Source: Nymphalis io
Lineage: Eukaryota > Arthropoda > Insecta > Lepidoptera > Nymphalidae
Length of the DNA stretch: 64,000 bases
Assembly: GCF_905147045.1 (NCBI RefSeq)
Contig: NC_065891.1
Span: 10,611,001-10,675,000, forward strand
Direction: 5' to 3'
The number at the start of each line of letters is the position of its first letter. Positions within the stretch are counted from its first letter, which is position 1. Below the pieces are notes generated by a model. The model saw only the letters and a list, made by a program, of their open reading frames with translations. It did no database searches and had not been told where the DNA came from. Shown piece after piece: positions 25,955-40,024 of this stretch. The position numbers and the translations under genes were made by a program.

Positions 25955-27950
25955 TTTTTTTTTTTTATATTATACACATAAACATAAATCAAGCAAATGA
26001 AACTTTAATGGCGCTTACTTTTGTTAATTTACATATCATTTTACTTTACTTTTGGCGATTGAACCTATGATTTTCTGTTAAGGGTCATCTCGGCTCAAAG
26101 AATAAACTACAAAAAGATTCGAAATAAGAATTTGTTTAAAGAGCTATCTTATGGCTAATTACTCAATTCTAAATACTCATTAGAGAAATTTAAATGGTTT
26201 GTTTCTCAACAGAAACTTTAAATTTTATATATTGTTTATTATGCACACATACATATAGGTTTGTTACACACATGCTCGTATGATCCTAAGATAAACAATT
26301 TAATGCCTGTTTTATAGGTTACACCCGACGGATTTTGAATACATAATACATATTTTTATACATAATACAACCAACTACGCCAACGGGCCAGTCACTTAAT
26401 TAACGGTGTTAATATTATAGGTAGCACTTTTTCTTATAATAACAATTTCGTCTACCCAAAAACAGCCTTCTTGGCTTTGCCGTATATATAAATTCAAACG
26501 TTCATGTTTTAATACTGATCTATTATTGCTTCAATTAAAAAAATACTAACAAACTATTATTCGGATAAATTACAACATATCGCGGCATTGTTAATTGCGA
26601 TATAAATTAAGCCATTACGTAAATTGGTAGCAGTGTAGCTTTCTATAGTTTTTTGTTATTTTAAAATAAAATGTTCATACGCTCCAAATATAAAAAGGAA
26701 TAAAAGGAGTTATAATAAACTCAAAGGTATAAGAAACCCTTTATCTCTAAGTCAATCAGCGTTCTTTAGTTATATTAAGTTATAGTAAGTTACTTCAACC
26801 TTATAAACAAGTGTCACGCTCAAAAAAAAGTCAATTAACGGACTTTTATTTGAATGTTGTAAAACTAACCTCATCTGAAACGGCTAGACCCGTTTTGATT
26901 AAATTCGTACGTGTTTAAGAAGTCACTGGATTGCTTGAAGTCGCTGATTGGACCCGGTCGGTGGCGCTGTGATCGAGTTACAGGAAAAAAAAACTAAAAC
27001 ACCAAATAAATATAAGTCTTATTTCACCCATAGGAAGTCGAAACCGAAAAGGTATCCGTTTGAGATTAAAAGTTTTCATTGAATTGAATAAGACTGTATT
27101 TAGTTGCAAGTTTTAAAAACGAAAATATTTTTTAAATAAAATAACTTATCAAATTGAGTATTTCGTAAACATTCCAATAATAATCTGATTCTTAAAGTAA
27201 ATTTCAATAAAAATACTTCAATTAAAATTCTATCAAAATATTTCAACATTATAAAATCTACTGATTTTGATTAAGATTATTACCACTATGAATTCCCATT
27301 GAACGCACTCTTATATAATATCTATAAATAAAAAAGGTTCAAAAGTTAATAAAATGTCAATTTCGGAGTTTTTGTGTGTTAAAATAATTAAAATTTACAT
27401 AAAAAAATGATATAATATAGTTGATATAATTTGTTTTCAATATATATGACCTCTGGGATCCTCGAAAGGTGTAAATTAACAAAATTTGGGCTTCAGTAAA
27501 TCCGTACCATTAATTGCAAGTATGAAGAAAATATCGCTCTGTTGATTTAAAATAAATTATTTCGTACTTCATTATAAGTTTTGACATCAATAAATATTGG
27601 GAAATGATTTACGAGCCATTCGAATCGAACATTTCCTGAAATTAATTCATAGTACGTTTAAATATAAACAAGAACTTTTATATAAATATGATTAATGTTT
27701 ATTGTAGCAGATTCTTAACTGATTTTGAGATTTGCCACGGTGTTATTTGTTATATGCGCTTTCAATTATACGTTCTGTGTTTACAACGTTTGCGATTGTT
27801 CAGAAAGTGACTAAAACCAAATTCGTTGTTCAATGTTTGTTGACAACTAATGGTAAATACAGAAACTTTTGTTACTGACGCACGTTCAATACCAATTTTT
27901 ATTTTTGTCTGTCTGTCCATACGAATTTTCATTTGTTATATTTCACCTTA

Positions 27951-28259
27951 GAGCCGAGATGGCCCAGTGGTAAGAACATGTGAATCTTAACCGATGGTCG
28001 TGGGTTCAAACCCGGGCAAGCACCACTGAATTTTCATGTGCTTAATTTGTGATTATAATTCATCTCGTGCTTTACGGTGAAGGAAAACATCGTGAGGAAA
28101 CCTGCATGTGTCTAATTTCACTGAAATTCTGCCACATGTGTATTCCAGCAACCCGCATTGGAGCAGCGTGGTGGAATAAGCTCCAAACCTTCTCCTCAAA
28201 AAGAGGAGAGGGTTAGCCCAGCAGTGGGACATTCACAGGCTGTTACGGTACGGTTACGG
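27951..28259 (+). repeat. SINE-A, full length with TSD
   Basis: Head gccgagatggcccagtgg at 27953, tail gttacggtacggttacgg. The perfect TSD atatttcacctta is at 27938-27950 and 28260-28272. Confidence 0.95.
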
Positions 28260-30461
28260 ATATTTCACCTTAAAAAACGCTAGCTTTCAAAATTCAAAAT
28301 AAATTGAATGATTCAAAGGCGGCACATCAAAAGAGGTGAATACATACTTCTTTTATGTATATGAGCTTTGGCTTAAGATTTGCGTTGTTAGAAAAAAATA
28401 TTCACCTTAAATGATTTACTGAAGAGATTTAATAAGATATATTGAGAAGAATACAAAAATATACATAAAACATTGGTTTGATAGCTGGCGACTGAATAGT
28501 ACAGAAATACGCCTGCACTGAGTAAAACAACTATAAAAATAATTAATTATAACCTATAAGCATTTTTCCATGTCCTTTGGTATTCGATCATTTGAGTATA
28601 TAATTTTACGCAACAAGAAATTTGTAATGAAATTTCCGACAAACAGAAAGGCATTTTCAGGATCAAATTAACCCCTTTTCGTCCTTTTCTGTCGCTCAGT
28701 TTTAAAACATCGATTTCACTCACAATTAGGTTCGGGCGGCTTAATTCTGCGGCTCGTGCTTAATTGTCGTCATTGTCTCTAATTATTTTTGGGTTATTAA
28801 GTCCTTCAAGGCTTTGCCCTAATGATTATTCTGGATTGAAAAAGTGTCGAGTCATTCACATTAGTTCATCACTATGATATTTAACATTTTCAATATCAAT
28901 TAAATTTGTACTTTATACGTTTTTAGGTAAATACATTATTTTTATCCATATAATGCACAAATGTATACACAAAAATAAGGACACTTCTTTCCTTGTAACA
29001 CTGACAGCTGACAAGATCCGTGCTGCTGGGATTTTCTTTACAGAAAAAACCATTACTTTAATTTGCCTGACAGGTATTCGACTCAGAAACTTAATTATCT
29101 GTAATTCTATAGGCTACAGGATAGTTTTACAAGCTAAAATAATTAAAAGCGTTTTATTACATTGCATTTAATGCTTTCTAATTAAGTATAATAATAATCA
29201 TTGAAATGTGCGTTTGAATGCACTTACCGTAATCTCTAAAAATGTTGAAGTTGAATGTGTCATAAATAAATAATTAACTCATTTAGGCTTATCAGACTTT
29301 GCCGTACAGCAAATATATTACTATAATATTGTTTGAGTAAATATGTTTCTGAATCGAGCTAATTGTAATGTATGTGAATATTGTCGACATTGGCATTTAA
29401 TAAATAGTTTTTATTGTATTAACGTAAGTTTAGAATAAATGCTATGGTGAATGTGTATTATTTCTCTAAATACAACACTAAGGTTTGGTTCACTCCTATA
29501 TATAGAAAGGGTCTCGACTTTTCAAATATAGTTGGCATTTTTGGATAATTTTCTTTTATACTACTCGATTATTGCAAACCGAGTAGTAGTAACAAGAGCC
29601 AACTGGTACTACAGAAGTGAAATCGTGAGTGTTCAGATTTAAATACAAAGTTTCTTAGAAGTTAAATTTTTCCACAGAGCGGTTATTACATAATCGCAAC
29701 AATTTCTAAATTACAAAGATGTTGAACAACTACGTTCCGTTCCACTGCTAATTGATTTTAGTAAATGTTTTACGGTTTTTCTAATGACGTTATCTTTCTA
29801 ACTTCTTAATGAAACCACTAATCTAATGATAGAAACCCCATTTTGTCTCGCAAATCACTCGAACACATTTTTATACGGTAAGAAATTATTATTATTAAAT
29901 ACATGTTACGAAATCTTGAAAATCGGTTAGTATTAATTTTAATTTACCGTTAAAATAGAATTTTTTTTACAAACGGCAATATCGGAACAGTCTCGAGACA
30001 TCGAATCCATTTAGCTAAAAGCTTTCTCATATTATTTAAAGCTGGCGTTACGTTTCCCCTAGGAAATATCCAAATTTCCTGCTTTAATATATTTAAAATG
30101 AAGTACATATTTTCAATTATCTGAAACATTCCTCGAGAGACTGGAAATGTTTAATATCTATAAAAATCAGTACCACCTTATAAATCCATATCTAGACTCA
30201 AGAATATTATGGGATTTCTATAAATAAATATAATATATTAAATGTCAGTGCGATTATAATATCCAGCAATAACTGCCAATGACCGGTAGAGTGACAACAT
30301 TAAACTAAGAAAACGTAAATGTAAATAGATACACATAATGTAAATAGAGTATCAGAGCAATTTGTTGCAAGTGTTATCGCTCTATCAAAAGTATCTTATC
30401 ACGAAGTAATTATTTATTGTTTTACTTAAACATATCACCAGGCGTAGAAAATAAAGTTAAT

Positions 30462-30626
30462 GTTTTTTTTATTAAATAGGGAGGCAGACTTGCAAGAAAG
30501 ACTTGATGGCAAGTAGTCAGGACCGACTATAGACATTAGAGCTGTAAGAAATATTACCTATTAAAAAAAATATCTGGTGGGTGGTTCTATACAAATGGGT
30601 ATGCACAAAGCCCTACCACCAAGTTG
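30462..30626 (-). repeat. SINE-B, core deleted
   Basis: Reversed poly(A) at 30462, 'ttgatggcaagtagtcagga', and the reversed head 'gcacaaagccctaccaccaa'. Confidence 0.75.
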
Positions 30627-33231
30627 AAGAATGAGTTAAAATAATGAAAGTATATAATGGAGCCGCGTCTACATCTGTTAATATTATTATCTTCAACTAT
30701 GAACTATGCAAAACTGAATCTGCATGATAAAATAAGAGGAATGCGAGCAAAAAAATACTATTTCATGTTAATTAATTTTCAGATGAATTAAGTCATTTAT
30801 GTACGTCAGGACCAAAAATAGATCCCCTTTATTTATATCTTAACATTTATAGCAACCGTCTGGATTTAATTATTCAGTACGCCATCACAATACAGAGAGT
30901 GGGATTCTTAACGCCACATTGACGTAGCAGACGTTGTTATATTAACATGTTGAATACATCTTGCTTGCTTAGGTAAGTCACAAAATATTCCTAAAGTATT
31001 CTGATACTCTTAAAATATATTTTTAATAAGAACAAATCTAGCATTTGTAGTCGATCGACCTCAAATAAATTGAAATTGTTTGTCGTCTAACAAATTTGTA
31101 CGTCAAAGTATACTAATGTTTGCTTTAATAAATAATTAAAGCTTTTCGAAGAATTGGTTTTTCATTACTGATATGTTTATAGTTTTTGGTGTCGAAAGTA
31201 CTACCCGATTTAAAACTTAGGATTGCCTTACTAATTTTCGTAATATATCTTATACAACATACATAACTGTGTTTTTTTATAAATGTAGTCATAATTTTTT
31301 TTTAAATTATAGTATATAATTCAAAGCAAACAAACATTACATTGTTCCTAAATAACTAATCCGTGATGTTATGAAAAGAAATGTGATATTGATATTGGAA
31401 TTTCAGGAAAAAAATACTCACAAATAGTTGCAACTGATCCCGAACCTAAGTAATTGGTTTGTTGTCAATAGTCAGGTTAAATTTGGAGATGTAATCTTTG
31501 AGTATTACATTTGCACAATTAATTATTTTCTACGTCAATAGTTATATTTGGTGCGCATTTCATTTTATATTTTAATGACTTCACAGAAATATCTCGTTTA
31601 AAGAGTTTAGAGTACACACTAATATGTCTTACAAGGCAAAAATTCCAAAAATGCGTTTATTTTTACAAAAAAAATTATAGCTTTCTTTCCTTTCTTTACT
31701 TAATATTTCTTATTCAGCTAAGAACTACCTAATTTGTTTGTATTGTCAAAGTTATTTAAGTTGCTACATTGAATATTGTACAAAATCAGTGAGATATAAA
31801 CATTGATACAAGATCAAGACGACGAGACAAGAAGACGATCGATGTCAAATCGGTGAAAACGACAAAGGACTTTCGGAGCCCTTAATAATAATGGCCACCC
31901 GGACCAGTCTTTGATGGATTTGAGTTAAAAGCGTGTAAGATAGGGTTGGCAACATACCTATTTTAAACGATCAAGTTTAATATTTTATAGAGAGATATCG
32001 GAAGTTATTATTAATCGGAAGTTTTTATTTTCATAACGATAACATGCCTTGAACTCATAAGAATAATATTACATTGACATTCTAGTAAAAGCTTAGATTT
32101 ATTTTAAATAAAAAAAGGAAATTTATTACTAGTCGTTCTTTTCAACAATACACATCAATCAGTTTTCAAATGCTTAATTTGGCAAATTAAGCGCTGAAAG
32201 AAATTTTGCGAACAAATAGGTTACATTGTCAGGCAAAACTCACATGCATTTTCTCAGCAATCCGCACAGAAATAACATGGTGGCTATAAGCTTCCTTTTC
32301 ATGGAGGACTTTTTCTATCAGGGATATTTATATAGTTACTTTACATTACTTTTTTAAATCCTAATATTATCTGTATTCGTTTATGAGTAATAATTTCATC
32401 GTGCTAGCATTAATTTCTTATTTAACTTTTCTTAAAACTAATTATTAATTTTTGATGTCATTACAACACTTCCGAAAGACAAAAGACAAAATTAATAAAT
32501 TAGAAACGTTTAAACAGTGAATGGATGACAATATAGACCCACGTTTTTCTTTGAGTGGTTCTAATGAGTCCCGCGGCCAAAGTGGACCATTAGTCGAAGT
32601 TTCCTTTCGAAGCGATAACAAATATTTACCGAGATATCCCCAGTGTTCACTTAAACGTAGACGTGTACATACAGGAGTAGCCCTTATGTCACTGGAGATA
32701 ATGGCCATAATGCAAGAGAAAATATATCTCGAACAAATGGACGTAACTGGTTAGATTAACCGTCTCAATCTCTCAAAAGGAATTTATTTTTGTCTAGCTT
32801 TTGTCTCTTGGACAAACGTGATGATAAATGTTGAATGTTATTATACCCGCAGTACTTAAGGTTAAAAATTACAGTTTGAAATTGCAATCTAATAAATTGC
32901 GTATGTCGTATATACAAATTCGGCATCATCACAATTTATATTAAAACTTGATAATTTTTACCCAAATAATAAATACATTTGTTTAAATTATAGCTCTCCT
33001 ACAGAATTTAATATAATTAATTAATTTATACATTTTATAGACGATAATTATTTTATGATTATAATTTTTTTTATATAAGATTTATAATTAATTAAAAAAC
33101 ATCATTCTTAACGCACTAATAATAAGGCTTATACAGTATAATACAGAATTATATAAATGATAGATGTATTATAGTATTCGTTGATGTTCATACAGGATAT
33201 ATGATCATTATATGGATGTATATATTTGTTT

Positions 33232-33400
33232 CATTGATGAAAAAGAGAAACTACTGAGTTTCTTGCCGGTTATTCTCGGTACAATCTTCATTTCGAACCC
33301 ATTGATGATTCATATTATAATTAATCTTGTAAAAAGTCGATTCAAAAGTACTTGTGTTGCATTGTTGATGTCAAGAAGCTTAATATTAAAAGATCATGTT
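33232..33400 (+). repeat. LINE 3' tail fragment
   Basis: Plus-strand counterpart of 25390-25521: actactgagtttcttgccgg, then attctcggtac, then 'agtcgattcaaaagtacttg'. This is the untranslated end of a LINE; no coding part is left. Confidence 0.65.
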
Positions 33401-33965
33401 GCTCGTTACTTTTTATTTATTATTTATTAAAACGAAAAATATTTATTTTCTGTGATTATAATATTAAACTTTATTTTAGAGAATCTAAGCTATATTGCCC
33501 AGACTTTTATTTTATTCCAAAAGTCTAAAATTCTTCTGCTAAGCGAAGCCACAGAAAATATTATCATGACTTTATAAATAAGGAAACCAATCTTAAATGT
33601 ACCAATAAAGTTAAAAGATCGTATTGGTCTCTTGGATTTCAGCCTAGCTCGATAAATTATTGTACGATGTTCATCAATACCGTAACTTAAATTACATTAA
33701 GTGTAACACATACAAGGTCTTGTATAATATTAGATAACAACAAACTAATTATTATATAATATTTACTATATTAACTATAAAATGATATTTCATAAAAAAC
33801 AATGTAGTCTATGACACCATCTAGTACACCTTTTAAAATTGTATGTAAATTTTAATACCAATCTTATACTTATTTGACTTTAAAAAAAACGTTTATCAAA
33901 TCGTTTCCTTTTTTGTTTATATATTACGTGATATTTCGTTCCATTTTAATTTAGTTTTTTACCGA

Positions 33966-34075
33966 TGTGAATTATAAACACAAATTGAGCACATTATAAT
34001 TCAGTGGCGCTTGCCGAGTTTGAACCAGCAATATTAGGATCTCACTTGTTCAAACCTGGCACATATCAGCTCTTT
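33966..34075 (-). repeat. SINE-A head fragment, old
   Basis: 'gtgaattataaacacaaatt' and 'attcagtggcgcttgccgag' followed by a decayed B box; only the 5' third remains. Confidence 0.65.
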
Positions 34076-34679
34076 TAATCATTACCTAATTTCAATTATA
34101 GTATATTTATAGTATATATTAACTTATATATCCATTTATATTATTTTTATATTAAAATAAACTCAAAGCTCTATAATGACTCTTTGTTAAAAAACAAATA
34201 ATACACGAACATTTCTCATGGTGCTATTTTGTTAAAATTTACTAAATGTAACATATTATTAATAGCTTTGATTAGATGCCAATCGTTCCATTAAAGCAAA
34301 GCCCAGGAAATTCAACTGAGACACGCATCCCCATAATCCCTCAAAGGATGAAATTCCTCTGTCGTTCAATAATGGGAATTCTTACAATTTTTATCAAAAC
34401 ACGTAAATGTACACAAGCCTCAATATTGATGAATGATTGAAAAAAAGTTAATGTGAACACATATTTGGCTTTGAAAAAAATTGGATTCGAACGGAGATTC
34501 ACCTTATCACTGTTCTTAACATGTATTACAATACTTAATATATAATATAGAATCCGGGCGACCAAGCTTTGCTCAGGTCTTATAAATGTTTTTACGCGGT
34601 AAAAGAATTCCTGCAATAAATATTTGACATTTATTTATCAATTTCATAAATATTATTCAAATGAAGAATTATAATGTAA

Positions 34680-34933
34680 TGACACATTCGCCCTATAGTG
34701 TAGTTGAAAGGTGCATGCATTACACATTAAAAGAAATCTCTTTTAATGAAGTTGAAATAATTTTAATGCATAATTTAAGTTAAAATATTTGCATGTCATA
34801 AATATAGTTACTAAACATGTACATTATGTTTAAGGCAAATAAATGAAATTGAATTGAAAAAAAAAGATTAGTAAAAATAATGTGCGTGTGTACTGCATGC
34901 ACCTTTCAACTACACTATAGGGCGAATGTGTCA
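34680..34933. mobile_element. MITE-like element with 40-bp terminal inverted repeats
   Basis: 254 bp with perfect 40-bp terminal inverted repeats (34680-34719 and 34894-34933), beginning tgacacattcgccctatagt. The interior has no coding capacity. I could not see a convincing target-site duplication, so the superfamily is open. The perfect arms suggest recent movement. Confidence 0.85.
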
Positions 34934-35041
34934 AGTATTTACTTTAGTCACCACAGTACAGAGTACTTAATTATATTAATATTCCTTACTATAATTGTAA
35001 CCGTTATTCATGATGATGTTTTTATTTACTTAGAGATATGA

Positions 35042-35300
35042 CTTTGTGCAAGCCCCGGTATGTGCCACTCACTTATCAAAAATCCTACCGACAAACAGCA
35101 AAACTTAGAATGTTTTACTAATTATTATATTGTTACAATAGTTACTGGTTTTAACTATGAGTAAGCCAGTGTAACTACAGGCACAAGGGGCATAATATCT
35201 TAGTTTCCAATGTTTGTAAGGAACGGTTAATATTTCTTGAGCTTCAATGTCCATGGGCAGTGGTGACCAATTATCATAAGGTAGCCAATTTGCTTTCGTG
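35042..35300 (+). repeat. SINE-B, diverged
   Basis: Head gactttgtgcaagccccggt, core 'taagccagtgtaactacagg', then 'tgtccatgggcagtggtgac'. It runs into another lepidopteran repeat from about 35330. Confidence 0.75.
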
Positions 35301-37304
35301 GCTTGACGCCGTCTTCAAACAGCTATATCTATTATAAAGAGGTAAAGTTTGTGAAGTTGCAGGGGTAATCTCTGGATCTACTGAACCGATTTTGTAAATT
35401 ATTTTACCAATACAAAGCTATATTATTTGTAAGTACTATAGGCTATATATTAACCCGAAAAATGAAAGGACTTTTTCGTGGTAGTTGGATGTTGTGGCCA
35501 ACGCGACTTTTGGCAGTAAGTAAATAAATCATAGCACTCAGTACTAACCGAACCACAATCATAATTTCATTACAAGTAAAAATATTTACCGCCCAACAAA
35601 GTGAGCACGGGTCAACTAGTTGTACATAAAAGACTAATTTATTGCACGGTCTGTTAGATTTAAGGTCAGTTCAATGTTTCTTTCAAATTTTCTAATCTAT
35701 CTTCCAAATATATTGTAGTCGAGACTGTCATTGCTTCATACATTAATATGTGAATTCTTCCTTAATTATTTTATACTTGTAATAAATGTTAAATTTAATT
35801 ATCTCAATTTCATTAGTAATTCTACTAAAATAATTTCATGCCAAATAACCGAAATTTCGAAGTATTATTATGGTTACAGCTGTAACATATTTCTAGTCTT
35901 TTTAAAGATATTTGTAGCACACACACGTATAACATCAACAAACACAATAAAAAAATATTTTTTAATATTGGTTAATATATCAGCTACTACATATAAAAAC
36001 GTATTATTTTCTGTGTTTGTGTGTTATCAATTCGGGATGATTGAATTTATTATGACATTTCTAGCGTACTCTTTCTTCTCAGACCCTTAATGTCACAGCA
36101 TGAGACGAATGCCCGGATAAAACGACACTTATTCTGAAATTGTTTCATTTACCCGCCCTCAGTATTTTATTGTACGTGTAATTTAAACAGAATAACCCAC
36201 TTAGGAATCAGGGGAGAAACGATGTAATAGCCCACGAGTTGAATATAAAATCTATTTTTAACGCTTATATACGTAGATTATACGTTATTTTAACATTTTA
36301 GTGTTAATATATAATACTCTATCAAAAATAAAATTTGTGATCTGAATTAAAGTATAAAAATATACATATTCTTCTATCAATTGATTATTATGATATTTAT
36401 TACTTATGTACCTAAATGATAAGGCTTTTTTTAAGTAAGTGTCTCTAATATCTTAAATGTATACGTACACAACATAATATATTAATATATAAAATAAATT
36501 TTTACTGTCAAAATGGAAATATTTAATAGAATATAGGACAAAACCAAAATTATTTGTTTATTTGTAAGTAAGTGAAACAAACAGCATATTTTATATTACA
36601 TAAAACTTATAAACCTTAAATAACACAGATGCCAATACAGTTTCCACAAATAATTAACCTGGAAGTGAACATATATATAAAAGAGATAAAACAGTAAAAT
36701 TAAATGTATGGTAATTAAAAAAAAAAAAACTAACAAGTGTAAAAATGTATATAAACCAAACCTATATCATGTGAAATATGAAAAAGGAAAAAAAAAAAGT
36801 TAATAACAAATCTTAATCTAATTATTTTTAAGTATCGAGTTAAACTTACCGAGACCGCTGCTGAACAAGTCTATGTGGTCAATAAATTAATTACTTATCT
36901 GACCTTTATTCAGCTCAGAGATAATGCGGTTAAACGGACATCCTCTAATATTTACCAGAATTTTGGCTATTTTTAACTTCACTACGACGAAAACTAATTA
37001 TTACATATAATAAAAATAAAAATAATAAAACTTATTAATAAAATTATTGTAAATTATGTTATAAGCAATATATTTATTCTTACAAATGTTGTAACTAAAT
37101 ACATAACGAAAATATACTTTAACATAAGACTAATATAGAACCTTATATAAGTACAAATCATTTTCCAAATTTAATTATTTTTTAAATGTAATATTGGAAG
37201 GTGATTGAGCAATGATGAATGATTGCTGTTATATTTTATGCATCGCCGTATAAGTAGCAAATTTCACTCAAAAACACTAGTACCTTAAACAAGATAAGCT
37301 TCTT

Positions 37305-37425
37305 ATTTTGTTGCTCCGCTAACCACAGGAATATGTCCCTTGTGCCTGTAATTTTACCGTCTCGTCCTTATTCAAACTAGAACAGCAAAACAAAGTATAA
37401 CATACAAAGTAATGTTGTTTTGTGG
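37305..37425 (-). repeat. SINE-B fragment
   Basis: atgtcccttgtgcctgtaat and 'ttcaaactagaacagcaaaa'. Confidence 0.6.
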
Positions 37426-38483
37426 TTAAGTATGAACTTTAGTGCTATTCCGTAAGAACTCTCTACATATTTCACACGAGAAATGTTGAAAACCATCTTG
37501 CGGCTATACGTTATTTTGTGTGTTACCTTTAAATATTATAAAATTTTGTTCAATGTCGTTTATCACTTTCTAAAATTTTACGATACTGTACTGCGGGTTC
37601 GAGTTTGTTCTTACAAAACAGCTCTACTAATTCTGATTAATAATCGTCATACTAGTGTCCTTTTTAAGTCTTACAGAAGTCTATAATTTTTATTAAATTA
37701 TTTTAAGATGAAACAACAACATTGTCTATTAAATTAATTATATCAATCCATAGTAATATTATACTTGTAAACTACTGAGCTGATGATTATGAATTTTTGC
37801 ATATACGTTTTCAGGGGTGAAGCAAAGGACATAGTACCTCCCTCTCTTATACGCGGGCGAAGTCGCGCATGGAAACTAGTGTTAATAAAATTCATGAATA
37901 TTATGCTGATCCGACGTTACCTTTGAAGTTAAATGGTTTTTAAAAATAAAGAAAAATCTTGTTTTAAATGTTCGCCTCGATTCATCGCTTGAAGCAACAA
38001 CGATAGCCATCAAAAAAGCATTTTATTCTTCCTTTGTGTTATTTGAAGTTTTTTCGTTAAAATAAGATAGCGAATATTTCAGCAAAAATAAAATAAATTG
38101 AACAAAAAAATTGTTATACAAATAATTTTGACGAATGGACATTATTAAATTGCGATTTAATATTCACGAATAACTCTTAATTCTCTGAGTGTTATGCTAT
38201 CTTGTTCAAAAGAGCTGTAGGTCGAACACAAATACGTTGGAGGCACTGTTTGCAATTCGCTTTTACGAGCCAAGCCGAGCTTGAAATTCAAAGGACCTTC
38301 TACCGAGTGTTGAATAATAAACCTTTATTTTGATATGTCAACATATTGTGAGATGGGATTTAGTTATGAACTTAATATACATAATACCTACATTTTATTG
38401 TATTAAATATACGTTAACGCAGTTACCAATTTTTTAATAATTTTACAATAGAATATTTTATTACACTCCAACTAATGTACTTA

Positions 38484-38697
38484 TCTATACTAATATTATA
38501 AATGTGAAAGTATCTCTGTTTGTCTGTCTGTTACGCTCTCACGGCTAACCCAAAGACATAAAAGAAAATATTTTGATGAAATTTGGTATGAAGCATGCTA
38601 TGAAAAAAGAACATAGACTTTTCTTAACCTAACTTCTGCCACAGACTGCCCCTCACCTTAAAGCGAGAAACAATCGCGGACGAAAACAAGTATAGTT
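38484..38697 (+). repeat. Dispersed lepidopteran repeat, near complete short copy
   Basis: Starts tatactaatattataaatg, contains gtttgtctgtctgttacgct and ends with 'gagaaacaatcgcggacgaa'. A probable 3' end of the same kind ('gcgggcgaagtcgcgcatgg') lies alone at 37853. Confidence 0.55.
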
Positions 38698-39159
38698 AGT
38701 TAATCTGTTTGAGATTAATATATTTAAACTAAAGCTACGTTTGACCGATTACAGTAAAAGTTAGCAGGTGGATGTTCGTTTTAATGGAGAAGTTGTTTAC
38801 ATTATTCACTTTATACTCACCGCTAAATGGACCTAGTACTCACATCTGTACCGTTCGACTAATCCTCATGAAAATTATTGATTTATCTAAACAGGCAGGA
38901 CAGCGTCTACCGGGTTTTATTAGTAAATAAAGCCTATGTGGTTTAATTACGATTTTCATTTTTAATTTATCAATGTTCATATTCTGTTTCAATTGAAACT
39001 TATTCTAGAAACCTGCCTTAGACTAAATTTTTCACAAAAGACAATGTTATATATCATTTATGTACAAGTAGCTAACTGGAAATATGCTTTTATGAATTCT
39101 CACTTGAATGGGAAGGTACTCAAATATTTTACCGCTAAACGGCAACACTGTATGAACTA

Positions 39160-39220
39160 TGCTTGAAAGGTTCGAGTATAATTACAGGTACTAGAGACAT
39201 AACACCTAACGTTAGGTCTT
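39160..39220 (+). repeat. SINE-B, short fragment
   Basis: cttgaaaggttcgagtataa, then ttacaggtactagagacata. Confidence 0.5.
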
Positions 39221-40024
39221 GGGATTTTTAAGCATAATGGTGTAAGAATATAGTTTTTTTTTTTTATTTAAATTTTTTAAATAAAGAATAAAGAAAACAA
39301 GTAAATTATTCAATTGTAAGGTATTATAAAAATTACATAAGTTTTTAATGAAACGCTTAAAATTGAAATTTTAATAAGGTTCATAAATCTCACTGAATAG
39401 CCAGTCACTGACATTATATAAGGCTTATATATTATCATATATTTTCAATAAATTTCAATACAAAGAATCCAAGTGTGACTGCGCTTTATATGAAATATAA
39501 CGCTTGTAATTAATAGCAAATAAATTATTACGACAAAAATCAGAGCATTTTTGATTTTGTTTTTTTGATAGATATGGCCAAATTGTTGAAAAATTTGGCA
39601 CTTCCTTCCAAATGAGTATAACCCCTCTTTTCAACAAATTCAAAGCACTTTTAATTCAACATAGCGATATTATAATTATTTTTTGTACGATATAATTGTT
39701 GTTTTTAATTATAATAATATCTGCCATAAATCTTATAGAAATTTTGATCGCCAGCTCCATAACTATTGTATTCAGTATAATATGTTATACATCTAAGATT
39801 AGTGTTTAGTATAACAAGTCTATCAATTAAAATTTAAAACTGTGATTCAAAGTTTCTCTTTATTCCAAACTTGATGCCTAATCTCCCGTTTCGCTTCTTC
39901 ACCGTTGCTTTTATTTATAGATTAATTATAATGTTATATCGTTCCAAAAAATATATAAAACAAATTAGGAAACAAAGAACTTGCTCGTTATATATTATAT
40001 AAATCGCAAGTATATTGTCAAAGC

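Larger units (their letters stand above)
14931..33231. other. Gene-free block with SINE copies
   Basis: Long AT-rich DNA with the SINEs listed. A repeat piece near 22150-22245 (caaacgatcaggaggctcaa) and a (ttgat)n tract at 22010-22032 look like other retroelement ends. 28690-28800 is somewhat richer in G+C without a frame. 32521-32754 is open for 77 codons on the plus strand, but I do not recognise it. Confidence 0.5.

Noticed and set aside
32521..32754. 77-codon frame, open on both strands and less AT-rich
   Set aside because: Kept only as a remark in the block entry: no similarity I can name, and no good splice sites seen.
35731..36090. 119-codon open frame on the plus strand
   Set aside because: Very rich in Ile, Phe, Tyr and Asn as expected from AT-rich DNA; no motif, no splice context.
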